Assembly: GCF_900091315.1 (NCBI RefSeq)
Contig: NZ_FLSP01000066.1
Coordinates: forward strand, 1 to 49,847
DNA from: Streptomyces sp. DI166
Lineage (GTDB): Bacteria; Actinomycetota; Actinomycetes; Streptomycetales; Streptomycetaceae
DNA length: 49,847 bases
Reading direction: 5' to 3'
The position numbers and the translations under genes are program-made. This document shows, piece by piece, positions 25,387 to 33,594 of the stretch (its first letter is position 1; each line of letters opens with the position of its first letter). The notes below the pieces were generated by a model. It was not told the origin of the DNA and did no database searches. It saw nothing but the letters and a program-made list of their open reading frames with translations.

Positions 25387-26403
25387 ATGACCTACCGCAT
25401 GCCCCCCGAGTGGGCCCCGCACGAGCGCACCTGGATGGCCTGGCCGGGCCCCAACCCCACCTTCACCACCGACGAGGAGCTGGCCGAGGCCCGTACTGCC
25501 TGGGCCGCTGTCGCCCGCGCCGTGCGCCGCTTCGAGCCGGTGACCATGGTGCACGGGCCGGGCCAGGGCGACTCCGCGCGCGAACTGCTCGGCAGGGACA
25601 TCGAGTTGGTGGAGCGCGAGCTGGACGACGCCTGGATGCGCGACATCGGCCCCACCTTTGTCACCGACGGCCGTGAACTGGCCGCCGTGGACTGGGTGTT
25701 CAACGGCTGGGGCGGCCAGGAGTGGGCCAACTGGGAGCACGACGCGAAGATCGCCCGCCATGTCGCGGACCTGGCCGGGGTGCCCGTGCACTCCTCCACG
25801 CTGGTCAACGAGGGCGGCGCGATCCACGTCGACGGCGAGGGCACGGTCCTGCTCACCGACACCGTTCAGCTCGGCACCGGCCGCAACCCCGGCTGGAGCA
25901 GGCAGCAGGTCGAGGCGGAGATCCACGCCAGGCTCGGCACCACCAAGGCGATCTGGCTCCCGTACGGCCTGGCCGGCGACTACGGCCGCTACGGCACCCA
26001 GGGCCACGTCGACATCGTCGCCGCCTTCGCCCGCCCCGGCACCGTCCTGGTCCACAGCCAGCGCGACCCGGCCCACCCGGACTACGTCCGCTGCCGCCGG
26101 TACGTGGAGCTGCTGAGCGCCGCCACCGACGCCGAGGGCCGTGAGCTGGAGGTCATCGAGGTGCCCGCGCCCACCGTCCTGAAGGACGAGGACGGCGACT
26201 GGGTGGACTACTCCTACATCAACCACTACCTCTGCAACGGAGGCGTCGTGCTGTGCGCCTTCGACGACCCGCACGACGAGGTCGCGGCCGGCATCTTCCG
26301 GGAGCTGTTCCCCGACCGGACCGTCACCCTGGTCGACGCCCGTACCATCTTCGCTGGCGGTGGAGGCATCCACTGCATCACACAGCAGCAGCCGAGCATC
26401 TAG
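25387..26403 (+). CDS. aguA: Agmatine deiminase
   Basis: Hydrolyses agmatine to N-carbamoylputrescine and ammonia (guanidino-modifying family). 338 residues. The N-terminal PPEWAPHERTWMAWP and WMRDIGPTFV motifs, the catalytic His in TQGHVDI and the nucleophilic Cys in GGGGIHCITQQQP are all present. The ribosome site is weak, and the gap after ureC (47 bases) is filled by a tandem repeat. No N-carbamoylputrescine amidase (aguB) follows in this window; the urease-like proteins or a remote enzyme might take the next step. A TetR gene follows within 10 bases. Confidence 0.93.
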   Translation: MTYRMPPEWAPHERTWMAWPGPNPTFTTDEELAEARTAWAAVARAVRRFEPVTMVHGPGQGDSARELLGRDIELVERELDDAWMRDIGPTFVTDGRELAAVDWVFNGWGGQEWANWEHDAKIARHVADLAGVPVHSSTLVNEGGAIHVDGEGTVLLTDTVQLGTGRNPGWSRQQVEAEIHARLGTTKAIWLPYGLAGDYGRYGTQGHVDIVAAFARPGTVLVHSQRDPAHPDYVRCRRYVELLSAATDAEGRELEVIEVPAPTVLKDEDGDWVDYSYINHYLCNGGVVLCAFDDPHDEVAAGIFRELFPDRTVTLVDARTIFAGGGGIHCITQQQPSI

Positions 26404-26413
26404 GAGCCGTCGG

Positions 26414-27013
26414 ATGGCCGGTGTGCGCCGGAACGCGCCGCCGCGGGAGGACGTACTCGCCGCCGCCATGGCGATGATCGCCGAGCGCGGTCTGGAGAAG
26501 CTCACCATGGCGGCGCTCGGCCGCGAGGTCGGGATGAGCAGCGGCCATCTGCTGTACTACTTCGGCTCCAAGGACGAGCTGCTGCTGGAGACCCTGGAGT
26601 GGAGCGAAGGCCGGCTCGGCGCCGAACGCGGCCGCCTCCTCACCCGCACCGCCTCCGCCCGGGAACGGCTGGAAGCGTACGTCGACCTGTACGTCCCCGA
26701 CGGTCACCGCGACCCGCACTGGACGCTCTGGCTGGAGGTCTGGAACCGCTCGCAGAACGCCGACGCCTCCGCCCGCGACCGGCAGGCCGCCATCGAGGGC
26801 GCCTGGCACCGCGACCTGGTCGCCCTGCTGGCCGAGGGCATCTCGCGCGGTGAGTTCCGCCCGGTCGACGCGGACCGGTACGCGGCCCGGCTCCGGGCCC
26901 TCCTCGACGGCTTCTCCATCCATGTGGCGATCGGCCTGCGCGGCGCGGACCGGGCGCACATTCTCGGCCACGTACGGGAGTTCATCGAGCAGACCCTCCT
27001 CGCGGACGACTGA
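26414..27013 (+). CDS. TetR-family regulator, BetI-like
   Basis: 199 residues. TetR helix-turn-helix at the N-terminus (LEKLTMAALGREVGMSSGHL, then YYFGSKDELLLE) and a C-terminal domain (WTLWLEVWNRSQNADASARDRQ) like that of BetI-type members. Its AGGAG ribosome site overlaps the stop of agmatine deiminase, so it belongs to the same operon. It likely controls the urease-like operon and the divergent permease through the paired inverted repeats at 22813-22899, with a polyamine or guanidino ligand; both points are inferred. Confidence 0.88.
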   Translation: MAGVRRNAPPREDVLAAAMAMIAERGLEKLTMAALGREVGMSSGHLLYYFGSKDELLLETLEWSEGRLGAERGRLLTRTASARERLEAYVDLYVPDGHRDPHWTLWLEVWNRSQNADASARDRQAAIEGAWHRDLVALLAEGISRGEFRPVDADRYAARLRALLDGFSIHVAIGLRGADRAHILGHVREFIEQTLLADD

Positions 27014-27130
27014 GACCGCGCCCGGGTTGTACTCAATTCGGGGGATTGACGCCCCGATGCGGGGTGCGTTTGCCTTCGATGGAAGCCCCTCGGCGCGGGG
27101 CCGGGGGAGAAGCAGTCACACGGGGGAAAC

Positions 27131-28390
27131 GTGTTGAGAACCATGCGTGGGGTGGCCGTCGCCGTGCTCGCGGGCGCGCTGGTGGCGGGGTCGACAACGT
27201 TGGCGGGGGCGGCACCGCGGCCGGGGCCCGAGCGGATCACACTGCGGTCGACGGGGGAGCAGATCGAGCGGGGGTCCGGCGGGCCGCGGCTCAGCGCCGA
27301 CGGCCGCTACACCGCGTTCGTCACGAGCGACGCCGATGTGGTGCCCGGTGACACCAACGGGAACAGCGATGTGTTCGTGCGCGACCGGCGCACCGGGGCC
27401 GTGGAGCGGGTCAACGTCGCGTCGGACGGGACGCAGGCGGAGGGCGGCCGGGGCTCGCACGGGGTGCGGATCAGCGCCGACGGCCGCTATGTCGCCTTCA
27501 TGTCGGACGCGACGAACCTCGTCCACTGGCCCGAACCGCCCAGCGGCGGTGTGGAGGACGTCTATGTCCACGACCGGCGCACCGGCCGCACGGAACGGGT
27601 CAGTGCGGGGGTCGGCGGCGGCACCGCCCTGACGTTCGACACCTTCGACATGTCCGCGGACGGCCGCTTCGTCGCCTTCGGCGCGCGGCGGATGGAGAGC
27701 GGGCAGAACAACCAGACCCTGGCGTACGTCGTCGACCGCCGCACCGGGGCGGTCGAGCGCGTCAGCGACCGCATCCCGGGTGACTGGTACGTCCCGTACG
27801 TCGCCCTGAGCGCCGACGGCAGCCGTCTGGCCTATGTGCAGCGGCATCCGCGCGGCGGGCGGCACGAGCTGTGGCACGCCGACCTGCGCACCGGTGAGCA
27901 GAAACTGGTGAACCAGGTCGGGGGCGAGCCCACCGACGGCAGCCCGGGCTACCCGACCCTCTCCGCGGACGGCCGGTACGTCGCCTACTCGTCCTTCGCC
28001 GAGGAGGTGGTCCCCGAGGCGCCGGACCACACCTGGGAGACCTACCTCTACGACAGCCGTACCGGCGGCACGCGGTGGATCACCCACGAGGGCCGGGGCG
28101 GGGTCGGCGCGGGTCTGCTCAGCCCCGACGGCCGGCTGATCGCGTACAGCGTCGAGACCGAGGCGGGCGACGAGGCGGTCGCGGAGAACGTCCATGTCCA
28201 GGATCTGCGGACGGGACGGACGAAGCTCGTCACCCGCACCCTGGCGGGCGGACCCCAGACCGAGGGGTCGGCGGTGCCCAGCGCGTTCGCCCGGGGCAGC
28301 GGGCTGCTCGCGGTCTACTCGTACGCGCCCGACCTCGTCCCCGGCGACACCAACGGCGTCGGCGACGGCTTCCTCTTCCGGCTCCGGTGA
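27131..28390 (+). CDS. Secreted beta-propeller (PD40/TolB-like) protein
   Basis: 419 residues. A Sec signal peptide (RTMRGVAVAVLAGALVAGST, then AGAA) is followed by about six blade repeats, each with an [LIM]SADGRY[TV]AF core (PD40 type), many followed by DVFVRDRRTGAVERV-like strands. Asp- and Gly-rich turns (DTNGNSD and, at the C-terminus, DTNGVGD) may bind calcium. GTG start behind GGGGGAAAC. Extracellular role unknown; such proteins usually act in binding. It stands alone between the TetR gene and the cimA leader. Confidence 0.85.
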   Translation: MLRTMRGVAVAVLAGALVAGSTTLAGAAPRPGPERITLRSTGEQIERGSGGPRLSADGRYTAFVTSDADVVPGDTNGNSDVFVRDRRTGAVERVNVASDGTQAEGGRGSHGVRISADGRYVAFMSDATNLVHWPEPPSGGVEDVYVHDRRTGRTERVSAGVGGGTALTFDTFDMSADGRFVAFGARRMESGQNNQTLAYVVDRRTGAVERVSDRIPGDWYVPYVALSADGSRLAYVQRHPRGGRHELWHADLRTGEQKLVNQVGGEPTDGSPGYPTLSADGRYVAYSSFAEEVVPEAPDHTWETYLYDSRTGGTRWITHEGRGGVGAGLLSPDGRLIAYSVETEAGDEAVAENVHVQDLRTGRTKLVTRTLAGGPQTEGSAVPSAFARGSGLLAVYSYAPDLVPGDTNGVGDGFLFRLR

Positions 28391-28499
28391 CCGGGCGCCG
28401 GTGACCGGGCTCCGGTGACCAGGACGAGGTTCGCATACTGAGACAGCGGTGAGCACGCGGGGCGGACTGTGCCAGACTGCCCCCGTGCTCTCGTTCGCC

Positions 28500-28535
28500 A
28501 TGATTATTGGCAGCAGGCGCGCCGGTCCGCAGTGA
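28500..28535 (+). CDS. cimA leader peptide MIIGSRRAGPQ
   Basis: An 11-codon frame with two successive isoleucine codons, both ATT, a rare codon here. An in-frame GTG at 28485 would extend it by five residues. No strong ribosome site is visible, so the true start is uncertain. It lies 55 bases ahead of an intrinsic terminator inside the untranslated region of citramalate synthase, the arrangement expected of isoleucine-controlled attenuation. A CATACT at 28434-28439 could be the -10 box. Confidence 0.6.
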   Translation: MIIGSRRAGPQ

Positions 28536-28589
28536 CCGCCTTGTACGACCAGGTACGGGCGGCCATCGTCGTCCTCGACCCGCGCGCAG

Positions 28590-28615
28590 ACCTCTCGCAC
28601 CCGCGAGAGGTTTTT
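28590..28615 (+). promoter_or_regulatory. Attenuator terminator ahead of cimA
   Basis: ACCTCTCGC (28590-28598) pairs with GCGAGAGGT (28603-28611), loop ACCC, followed by a T-run (28611-28615). It stands 112 bases before the cimA start and well after the previous gene, so it interrupts a leader rather than ending a gene. With the Ile-Ile leader peptide it forms a second branched-chain attenuator in this window. Confidence 0.8.
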
Positions 28616-28727
28616 CGCATTTCTGGCCCACCTTCAGCCGGGAGAGCAGCGCGAGGGATCATTGGAGGACGGTGGAGCCGGTCATTCCGGTACAGACCGA
28701 GATCCATACATCAGGAGCCTTCACACC

Positions 28728-30332
28728 ATGACGGAAACCAGCGAGCTGGACGACTCGTTCCACGTCTTCGACACCACCCTGCGCGACGGCGCCCAGCGCG
28801 AGGGCGTCAACCTCACGGTCGCGGACAAGCTGGCCATCGCACGGCACCTGGACGACTTCGGCGTGGGGTTCATCGAGGGTGGCTGGCCCGGCGCCAACCC
28901 GCGGGACACCGAGTTCTTCGCCCGCGCCCAGCAGGAGATCGACTTCAGGCACGCCCAGCTGGTCGCCTTCGGCGCCACCCGGCGCGCGGGCGCCAAGGCG
29001 GCGGACGACCCGCAGGTGAAGGCCCTGGTGGACTCCGGCGCCCCGGTGGTCACGCTGGTCGCCAAGTCGCACGACCGGCATGTGGAACTCGCGCTGCGCA
29101 CGACCCTGGACGAGAACCTGGAGATGGTCCGGGACACGGTGTCCTTCCTCCGGGAGCAGGGCCGCCGGGTCTTCGTCGACTGCGAGCACTTCTTCGACGG
29201 CTACCGCGCCAACCCCGAGTACGCCAAGGCGGTCGTCCGGACCGCGTCGGAGGCGGGCGCCGACGTGGTGATCCTCTGCGACACCAACGGCGGCATGCTC
29301 CCGGCGCAGGTCCAGGCGGTCGTCTCGACGGTCCTGGCCGACACCGGCGCCCGGCTCGGCATCCACGCCCAGGACGACACCGGCTGCGCGGTCGCCAACA
29401 CCCTCGCGGCGGTGGACGCGGGCGCGACCCACGTCCAGTGCACGGCCAACGGCTACGGCGAGCGGGTCGGCAACGCCAACCTGTTCCCGGTGGTGGCCGC
29501 CCTGGAGCTGAAGTACGGCAAGAAGGTGCTGCCCGAGGGCCACCTGCGCGAGATGACCCGCATCTCCCACGCCATCGCCGAGGTCGTCAACCTCACCCCC
29601 TCCACCCACCAGCCCTACGTCGGTGTCTCGGCCTTCGCGCACAAGGCGGGCCTGCACGCCTCCGCGATCAAGGTCGACCCGGACCTGTACCAGCACATCG
29701 ACCCCGAGCAGGTCGGCAACACCATGCGCATGCTGGTCTCCGACATGGCGGGCCGCGCCTCGGTCGAGCTCAAGGGCAAGGAGCTCGGCATCGACCTCGG
29801 CGGCGACCGGGAAGTGGTCGGCCGCGTGGTCGAGCGGGTCAAGGAGCGCGAGCTGGCGGGCTACACCTACGAGGCGGCGGACGCGAGCTTCGAACTCCTG
29901 CTGCGCGCCGAGGTCGAGGGCGCGCCGCTGAAGTACTTCGACGTCGAGTCCTGGCGCGCCATCGTCGAGGACCGCCCCGACGGCAGCCACGCCAACGAGG
30001 CCACGGTCAAGCTCTTCGCCAAGGGCGAGCGCATCGTCGCCACCGCCGAGGGCAACGGCCCCGTCAACGCCCTCGACCGCGCGCTCCGGGTCGCCCTGGA
30101 GAAGATCTACCCCCAGCTCGCCAAGCTGGACCTCGTCGACTACAAGGTCCGCATCCTGGAGGGCGTCCACGGCACCCAGTCCACCACCCGGGTCCTGATC
30201 TCCACCTCCGACGGCACCGGCGAGTGGTCCACGGTGGGCGTGGCCGAGAACGTCATCGCCGCATCCTGGCAGGCCCTGGAGGACGCCTACACCTACGGCC
30301 TCCTGCGCGCGGGGGTGTCACCGGCGGAGTAG
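28728..30332 (+). CDS. cimA: Citramalate synthase
   Basis: Condenses acetyl-CoA with pyruvate to citramalate, opening a threonine-independent route to 2-oxobutyrate and isoleucine. 534 residues. HMGL-like TIM barrel with the metal/substrate motif FDTTLRDGAQREG, EGGWPGANPRD and IHAQDDTGCAVAN; then a C-terminal LeuA-type regulatory domain (SWSTVGV-like GEWSTVGVAENVI). The FDTTLRDGAQ and FIEGGWPG signatures mark it as CimA rather than 2-isopropylmalate synthase, although such genes are often labelled leuA. ATG behind TCAGGAGCC. Feedback by isoleucine is expected. Confidence 0.9.
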   Translation: MTETSELDDSFHVFDTTLRDGAQREGVNLTVADKLAIARHLDDFGVGFIEGGWPGANPRDTEFFARAQQEIDFRHAQLVAFGATRRAGAKAADDPQVKALVDSGAPVVTLVAKSHDRHVELALRTTLDENLEMVRDTVSFLREQGRRVFVDCEHFFDGYRANPEYAKAVVRTASEAGADVVILCDTNGGMLPAQVQAVVSTVLADTGARLGIHAQDDTGCAVANTLAAVDAGATHVQCTANGYGERVGNANLFPVVAALELKYGKKVLPEGHLREMTRISHAIAEVVNLTPSTHQPYVGVSAFAHKAGLHASAIKVDPDLYQHIDPEQVGNTMRMLVSDMAGRASVELKGKELGIDLGGDREVVGRVVERVKERELAGYTYEAADASFELLLRAEVEGAPLKYFDVESWRAIVEDRPDGSHANEATVKLFAKGERIVATAEGNGPVNALDRALRVALEKIYPQLAKLDLVDYKVRILEGVHGTQSTTRVLISTSDGTGEWSTVGVAENVIAASWQALEDAYTYGLLRAGVSPAE

Positions 30333-30353
30333 TCCGGCAGAGCCCGACAACCG

Positions 30354-30393
30354 ACGGCGCCCGAGCGGTCACGGATCCGTACACGGGCGCCGT
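30354..30393 (+). terminator. Terminator after cimA
   Basis: ACGGCGCCCG (30354-30363) pairs with CGGGCGCCGT (30384-30393) around a 20-base loop that itself holds the palindrome ACGGATCCGT. A short T-run follows. Confidence 0.7.
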
Positions 30394-30506
30394 TTGCCTG
30401 CCTTCCCGAAATGTCTGACGTGGCGTCTTGACGGGGCTACGTGCCGTTAGTTAACTCACGGCGTGATCTAAGTCCTGAGTGAACCTTGAGAGTCGAGGGA
30501 AGGTCC

Positions 30507-33500
30507 ATGCGAAGAACCGCCCTGCTCGTCTCCAGCGCTCTGCTCGCCGCCCTGACGCCGCTCACCGCGGCCGGCGCGGCCGAAGATCCCGCACCCGCCC
30601 CCGTCCCCATAGACCGCTTCGAGGGCGAAGTCCCCTTCGCCAAGCCGCCCGCCCACGGCATCTTCACCTGGGGCGGCGACAGCGACGATCCGCCCACGCT
30701 CCGGCTCGGCGCGCGCGAGGACGCTCCCGAGGGGGAGAAGGTCCTCTCCGGTACCTACGACATCAGCGGCTACGGCGGCTTCAGCCACGGCTACGCCTTC
30801 GACGAGCAGCCCCACAACTGGTCGGCGAGCAAAGGCATCCGCTTCTGGTGGGACGGCAGGAACAGCGGCGACAGGTTCCTCTTCGAGCTCAAGGACGGCG
30901 GCGCCAACGGCGAGGCGTCCGAGCTGTGGCAGGCCGCCTTCACCGACGACTTCACCGGCTGGAAGCAGATCGAGCTGCCCTTCACGGAGTTCGTGTACCG
31001 CACCGACTACCAGCCCGTCGGCGGCATCGACCAGGTCCTCGGCCTGACCGAGATGTGGGGCTACGCCGTCACCCTCCCCGTCGGCAAGCCCGGTGAATTC
31101 GCCATGGACGGCGTGGAGTTGTACGGCCGCGCCGATCCGGCGCTGCGCGCCTCCGTCACCACCGACGCCGCCGTCCACCCGGTGAAGGAGGGCGGCACCG
31201 CCACCGTGCGCGTCACCCTCTCCACCACCGGCGCCGTCCCCGTCGAGCAGCCCGTCACCGTCGCCTACGAGACCTCCGGCGGAACCGCCTCGGGCGGTGA
31301 CTACGCGCCCGTGAAGGGCGAGTTCACCTTCCCCGCAGGCACCGCCTCCGGCACCACCCGCGCCATCCAGGTCCGCACCCTCAAGGACAAGAGCGCCGAA
31401 CCCGCCGAGACGGTCCCGCTGAAGCTCACCGTCACCGGAGCCAAGGCGCCCGCCGAGGACCCGCAGATCGTCGTGAACGCCCACGGGCTGCCGTATCTGA
31501 ACAGCAAGCTGCCCGTGCAGAAGCGCGTCGCCGACCTTCTCGGGCGGATGACACTGGAGGAGAAGGCCGGGCAGATGACCCAGGCCGAGCGCGGCGCGAT
31601 GGGCAAGCCCGGTGACATCGCCGCCTACGACCTCGGCTCGCTGCTCTCCGGCGGCGGCTCGACCCCGACGCCCAACACCGCCGAGGCCTGGGCGAAGATG
31701 ATCGACTCCTACCAGCTCAGGGCCCGGGCCACCCGCTTCCAGATCCCGCTGATCTACGGCGTGGACGCGGTGCACGGCCACAACAACCTGGTCGGCGCCA
31801 CGGTCATGCCGCACAACATCGGCATCGGCGCCACCCGCGATCCCCGGCTCGCCCGGCGCACCGCCGAGGTCACCGCTGCCGAGGTCCGCGCCACCGGCGT
31901 CCCCTGGGACTTCGCACCCTGCCTCTGCGTCACCCGCGACGAACGCTGGGGCCGCTCCTACGAGGCCTTCGGCGAGGACCCGGCCCTGGTCGAGTCCATG
32001 GAGACGGTGATCCAGGGCCTCCAGGGCCGCCGCGACGGACGGGACCTGGACCGCGACGACAAGGTTCTGGCCACCGCCAAGCACTTCGTCGGTGACGGCG
32101 GCACCGAGTTCGGTTCCTCCACCACCGGCAGCTACACCATCGACCAGGGCATCACCAAGGTCACCCGCAAGCAGCTGGCGGCGGTGCACCTGTCCCCGTA
32201 CCAGGAGGCCGTCGACCGCGGGGTCGGCAGCGTCATGCCCTCGTACTCCTCCCTCGACCTGATCGGGGACGGTCAGGGCCCGGTGAAGATGCACGCGCGC
32301 GGCGACATGATCAACGGCGTGCTCAAGGGCCGGATGGACTTCGACGGCTTCGTCATCAGCGACTGGAACGGCATCGACCAGATCCCCGGCGACTACGCCA
32401 GCGACGTGCGCACCTCGGTCAACGCCGGGGTCGACATGGTGATGGCGCCCTACTCCTACAAGGAGTTCCACTCCGCCCTGGTCGCCGAGGCGAACGCCGG
32501 GCGGATCAGCGAGCGGCGGATCGACGACGCCGTGTCCCGCATCCTCACGCAGAAGTTCAAGCTGGGGCTCTTCGAGCAGCCGTACGCCGACACGAGCGGC
32601 GCGCGGAAGATCGGTTCCGCGCAGCACCGGGCGGTGGCGCGCGAGGCGGTGGCCGAGTCGCAGGTGCTGCTGAAGAACTCCGGCGGCCTACTGCCGCTGA
32701 AGAAGTCGCAGAAGGTGTACGTCGCCGGGTCCAACGCCGACGACATCGGCAACCAGTCCGGCGGCTGGACCGTCACCTGGCAGGGCTCCTCCGGCGACAT
32801 CACCCCCGGTACGACCGTCCTGGAGGCCATGAGGAAGAACACCTCGCGGCTGACGTACTCCAAGGACGCCTCCGCGCCGACCTCCGGTCACGACGTCGGC
32901 GTGGTCGTCGTCGGTGAGACGCCCTACGCCGAGGGCGTCGGCGATGTCGGCAACGGCCACGACCTGGAACTGTCGGCCGCCGATCAGGCAGCCGTGGACA
33001 AGGTGTGCGCCGCGATGAAGTGCGCGGTGCTGATCGTCTCCGGGCGCCCCCAGCTGATCGGGGACCGGCTCGCCGGCATCGACGCACTGGTCGCCTCCTG
33101 GCTGCCCGGCACCGAGGGCGACGGCGTCGCCGATGTCCTCTACGGCAAGCGGCCCTTCACCGGGCAGCTCCCGGTCACCTGGCCGAAGTCCGAGGCCCAG
33201 CTCCCGATCAACGTCGGGGACGCCTCGTACGACCCCCAGTTCCCCTACGGCTGGGGCCTGACCACGCTCACCAAGGTCCCGCACGGCGGCACGGCCACCC
33301 TCAGGGCCCTCGGTCCCGCCGCCGCGGCGGCCGAGCGGGCCGGGGCCGACGAGGCGGGCCGGGCCCTGGTGACCAAGGCACGGCTGATCGTCCAGCAGAA
33401 GCCGGTCACCGCGGCCCTGGCCAAGCCGTTCGCCGAGGCGGACCGGCTGCTGACCCAGGGCAGGTACGGAGCGGCCGTGGAGCGGCTGACGACCGCCTAC

Positions 33501-33512
33501 CGGGAGGGCTGA
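30507..33512 (+). CDS. Secreted family 3 glycoside hydrolase (beta-glucosidase type)
   Basis: 1001 residues. Signal peptide (1-25), an N-terminal carbohydrate-binding-like domain (DRFEGE to about 205), a Calx-beta-like domain (about 212-310, with GGTATVRVTLS and TVAYETSGGTASGGDY), then GH3 N- and C-terminal domains. The nucleophile Asp619 is in GFVISDWNG; KHFVGDGGTEFGS is the substrate-binding KH motif. The C-terminal fibronectin domain of many GH3 enzymes is absent and an Ala-rich helical tail replaces it. ATG 30507 has GAGGGAAGG upstream. Likely removes glucose from beta-glucans outside the cell. A TTGACG at 30428 may be its -35 box. Confidence 0.9.
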   Translation: MRRTALLVSSALLAALTPLTAAGAAEDPAPAPVPIDRFEGEVPFAKPPAHGIFTWGGDSDDPPTLRLGAREDAPEGEKVLSGTYDISGYGGFSHGYAFDEQPHNWSASKGIRFWWDGRNSGDRFLFELKDGGANGEASELWQAAFTDDFTGWKQIELPFTEFVYRTDYQPVGGIDQVLGLTEMWGYAVTLPVGKPGEFAMDGVELYGRADPALRASVTTDAAVHPVKEGGTATVRVTLSTTGAVPVEQPVTVAYETSGGTASGGDYAPVKGEFTFPAGTASGTTRAIQVRTLKDKSAEPAETVPLKLTVTGAKAPAEDPQIVVNAHGLPYLNSKLPVQKRVADLLGRMTLEEKAGQMTQAERGAMGKPGDIAAYDLGSLLSGGGSTPTPNTAEAWAKMIDSYQLRARATRFQIPLIYGVDAVHGHNNLVGATVMPHNIGIGATRDPRLARRTAEVTAAEVRATGVPWDFAPCLCVTRDERWGRSYEAFGEDPALVESMETVIQGLQGRRDGRDLDRDDKVLATAKHFVGDGGTEFGSSTTGSYTIDQGITKVTRKQLAAVHLSPYQEAVDRGVGSVMPSYSSLDLIGDGQGPVKMHARGDMINGVLKGRMDFDGFVISDWNGIDQIPGDYASDVRTSVNAGVDMVMAPYSYKEFHSALVAEANAGRISERRIDDAVSRILTQKFKLGLFEQPYADTSGARKIGSAQHRAVAREAVAESQVLLKNSGGLLPLKKSQKVYVAGSNADDIGNQSGGWTVTWQGSSGDITPGTTVLEAMRKNTSRLTYSKDASAPTSGHDVGVVVVGETPYAEGVGDVGNGHDLELSAADQAAVDKVCAAMKCAVLIVSGRPQLIGDRLAGIDALVASWLPGTEGDGVADVLYGKRPFTGQLPVTWPKSEAQLPINVGDASYDPQFPYGWGLTTLTKVPHGGTATLRALGPAAAAAERAGADEAGRALVTKARLIVQQKPVTAALAKPFAEADRLLTQGRYGAAVERLTTAYREG

Positions 33513-33525
33513 ACGGCCGTACGAC

Positions 33526-33562
33526 TGCCGGGCCCGGCGGGATTGCCCCGCCGGGCCCGGCA
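33526..33562 (+). terminator. Terminator after the GH3 gene
   Basis: A perfect 16-bp stem, TGCCGGGCCCGGCGGG (33526-33541) with 33547-33562, loop ATTGC. Confidence 0.85.
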
Positions 33563-33594
33563 CGTTTGCCCGTTTCGTCGGGTAGCGTCGAAGT

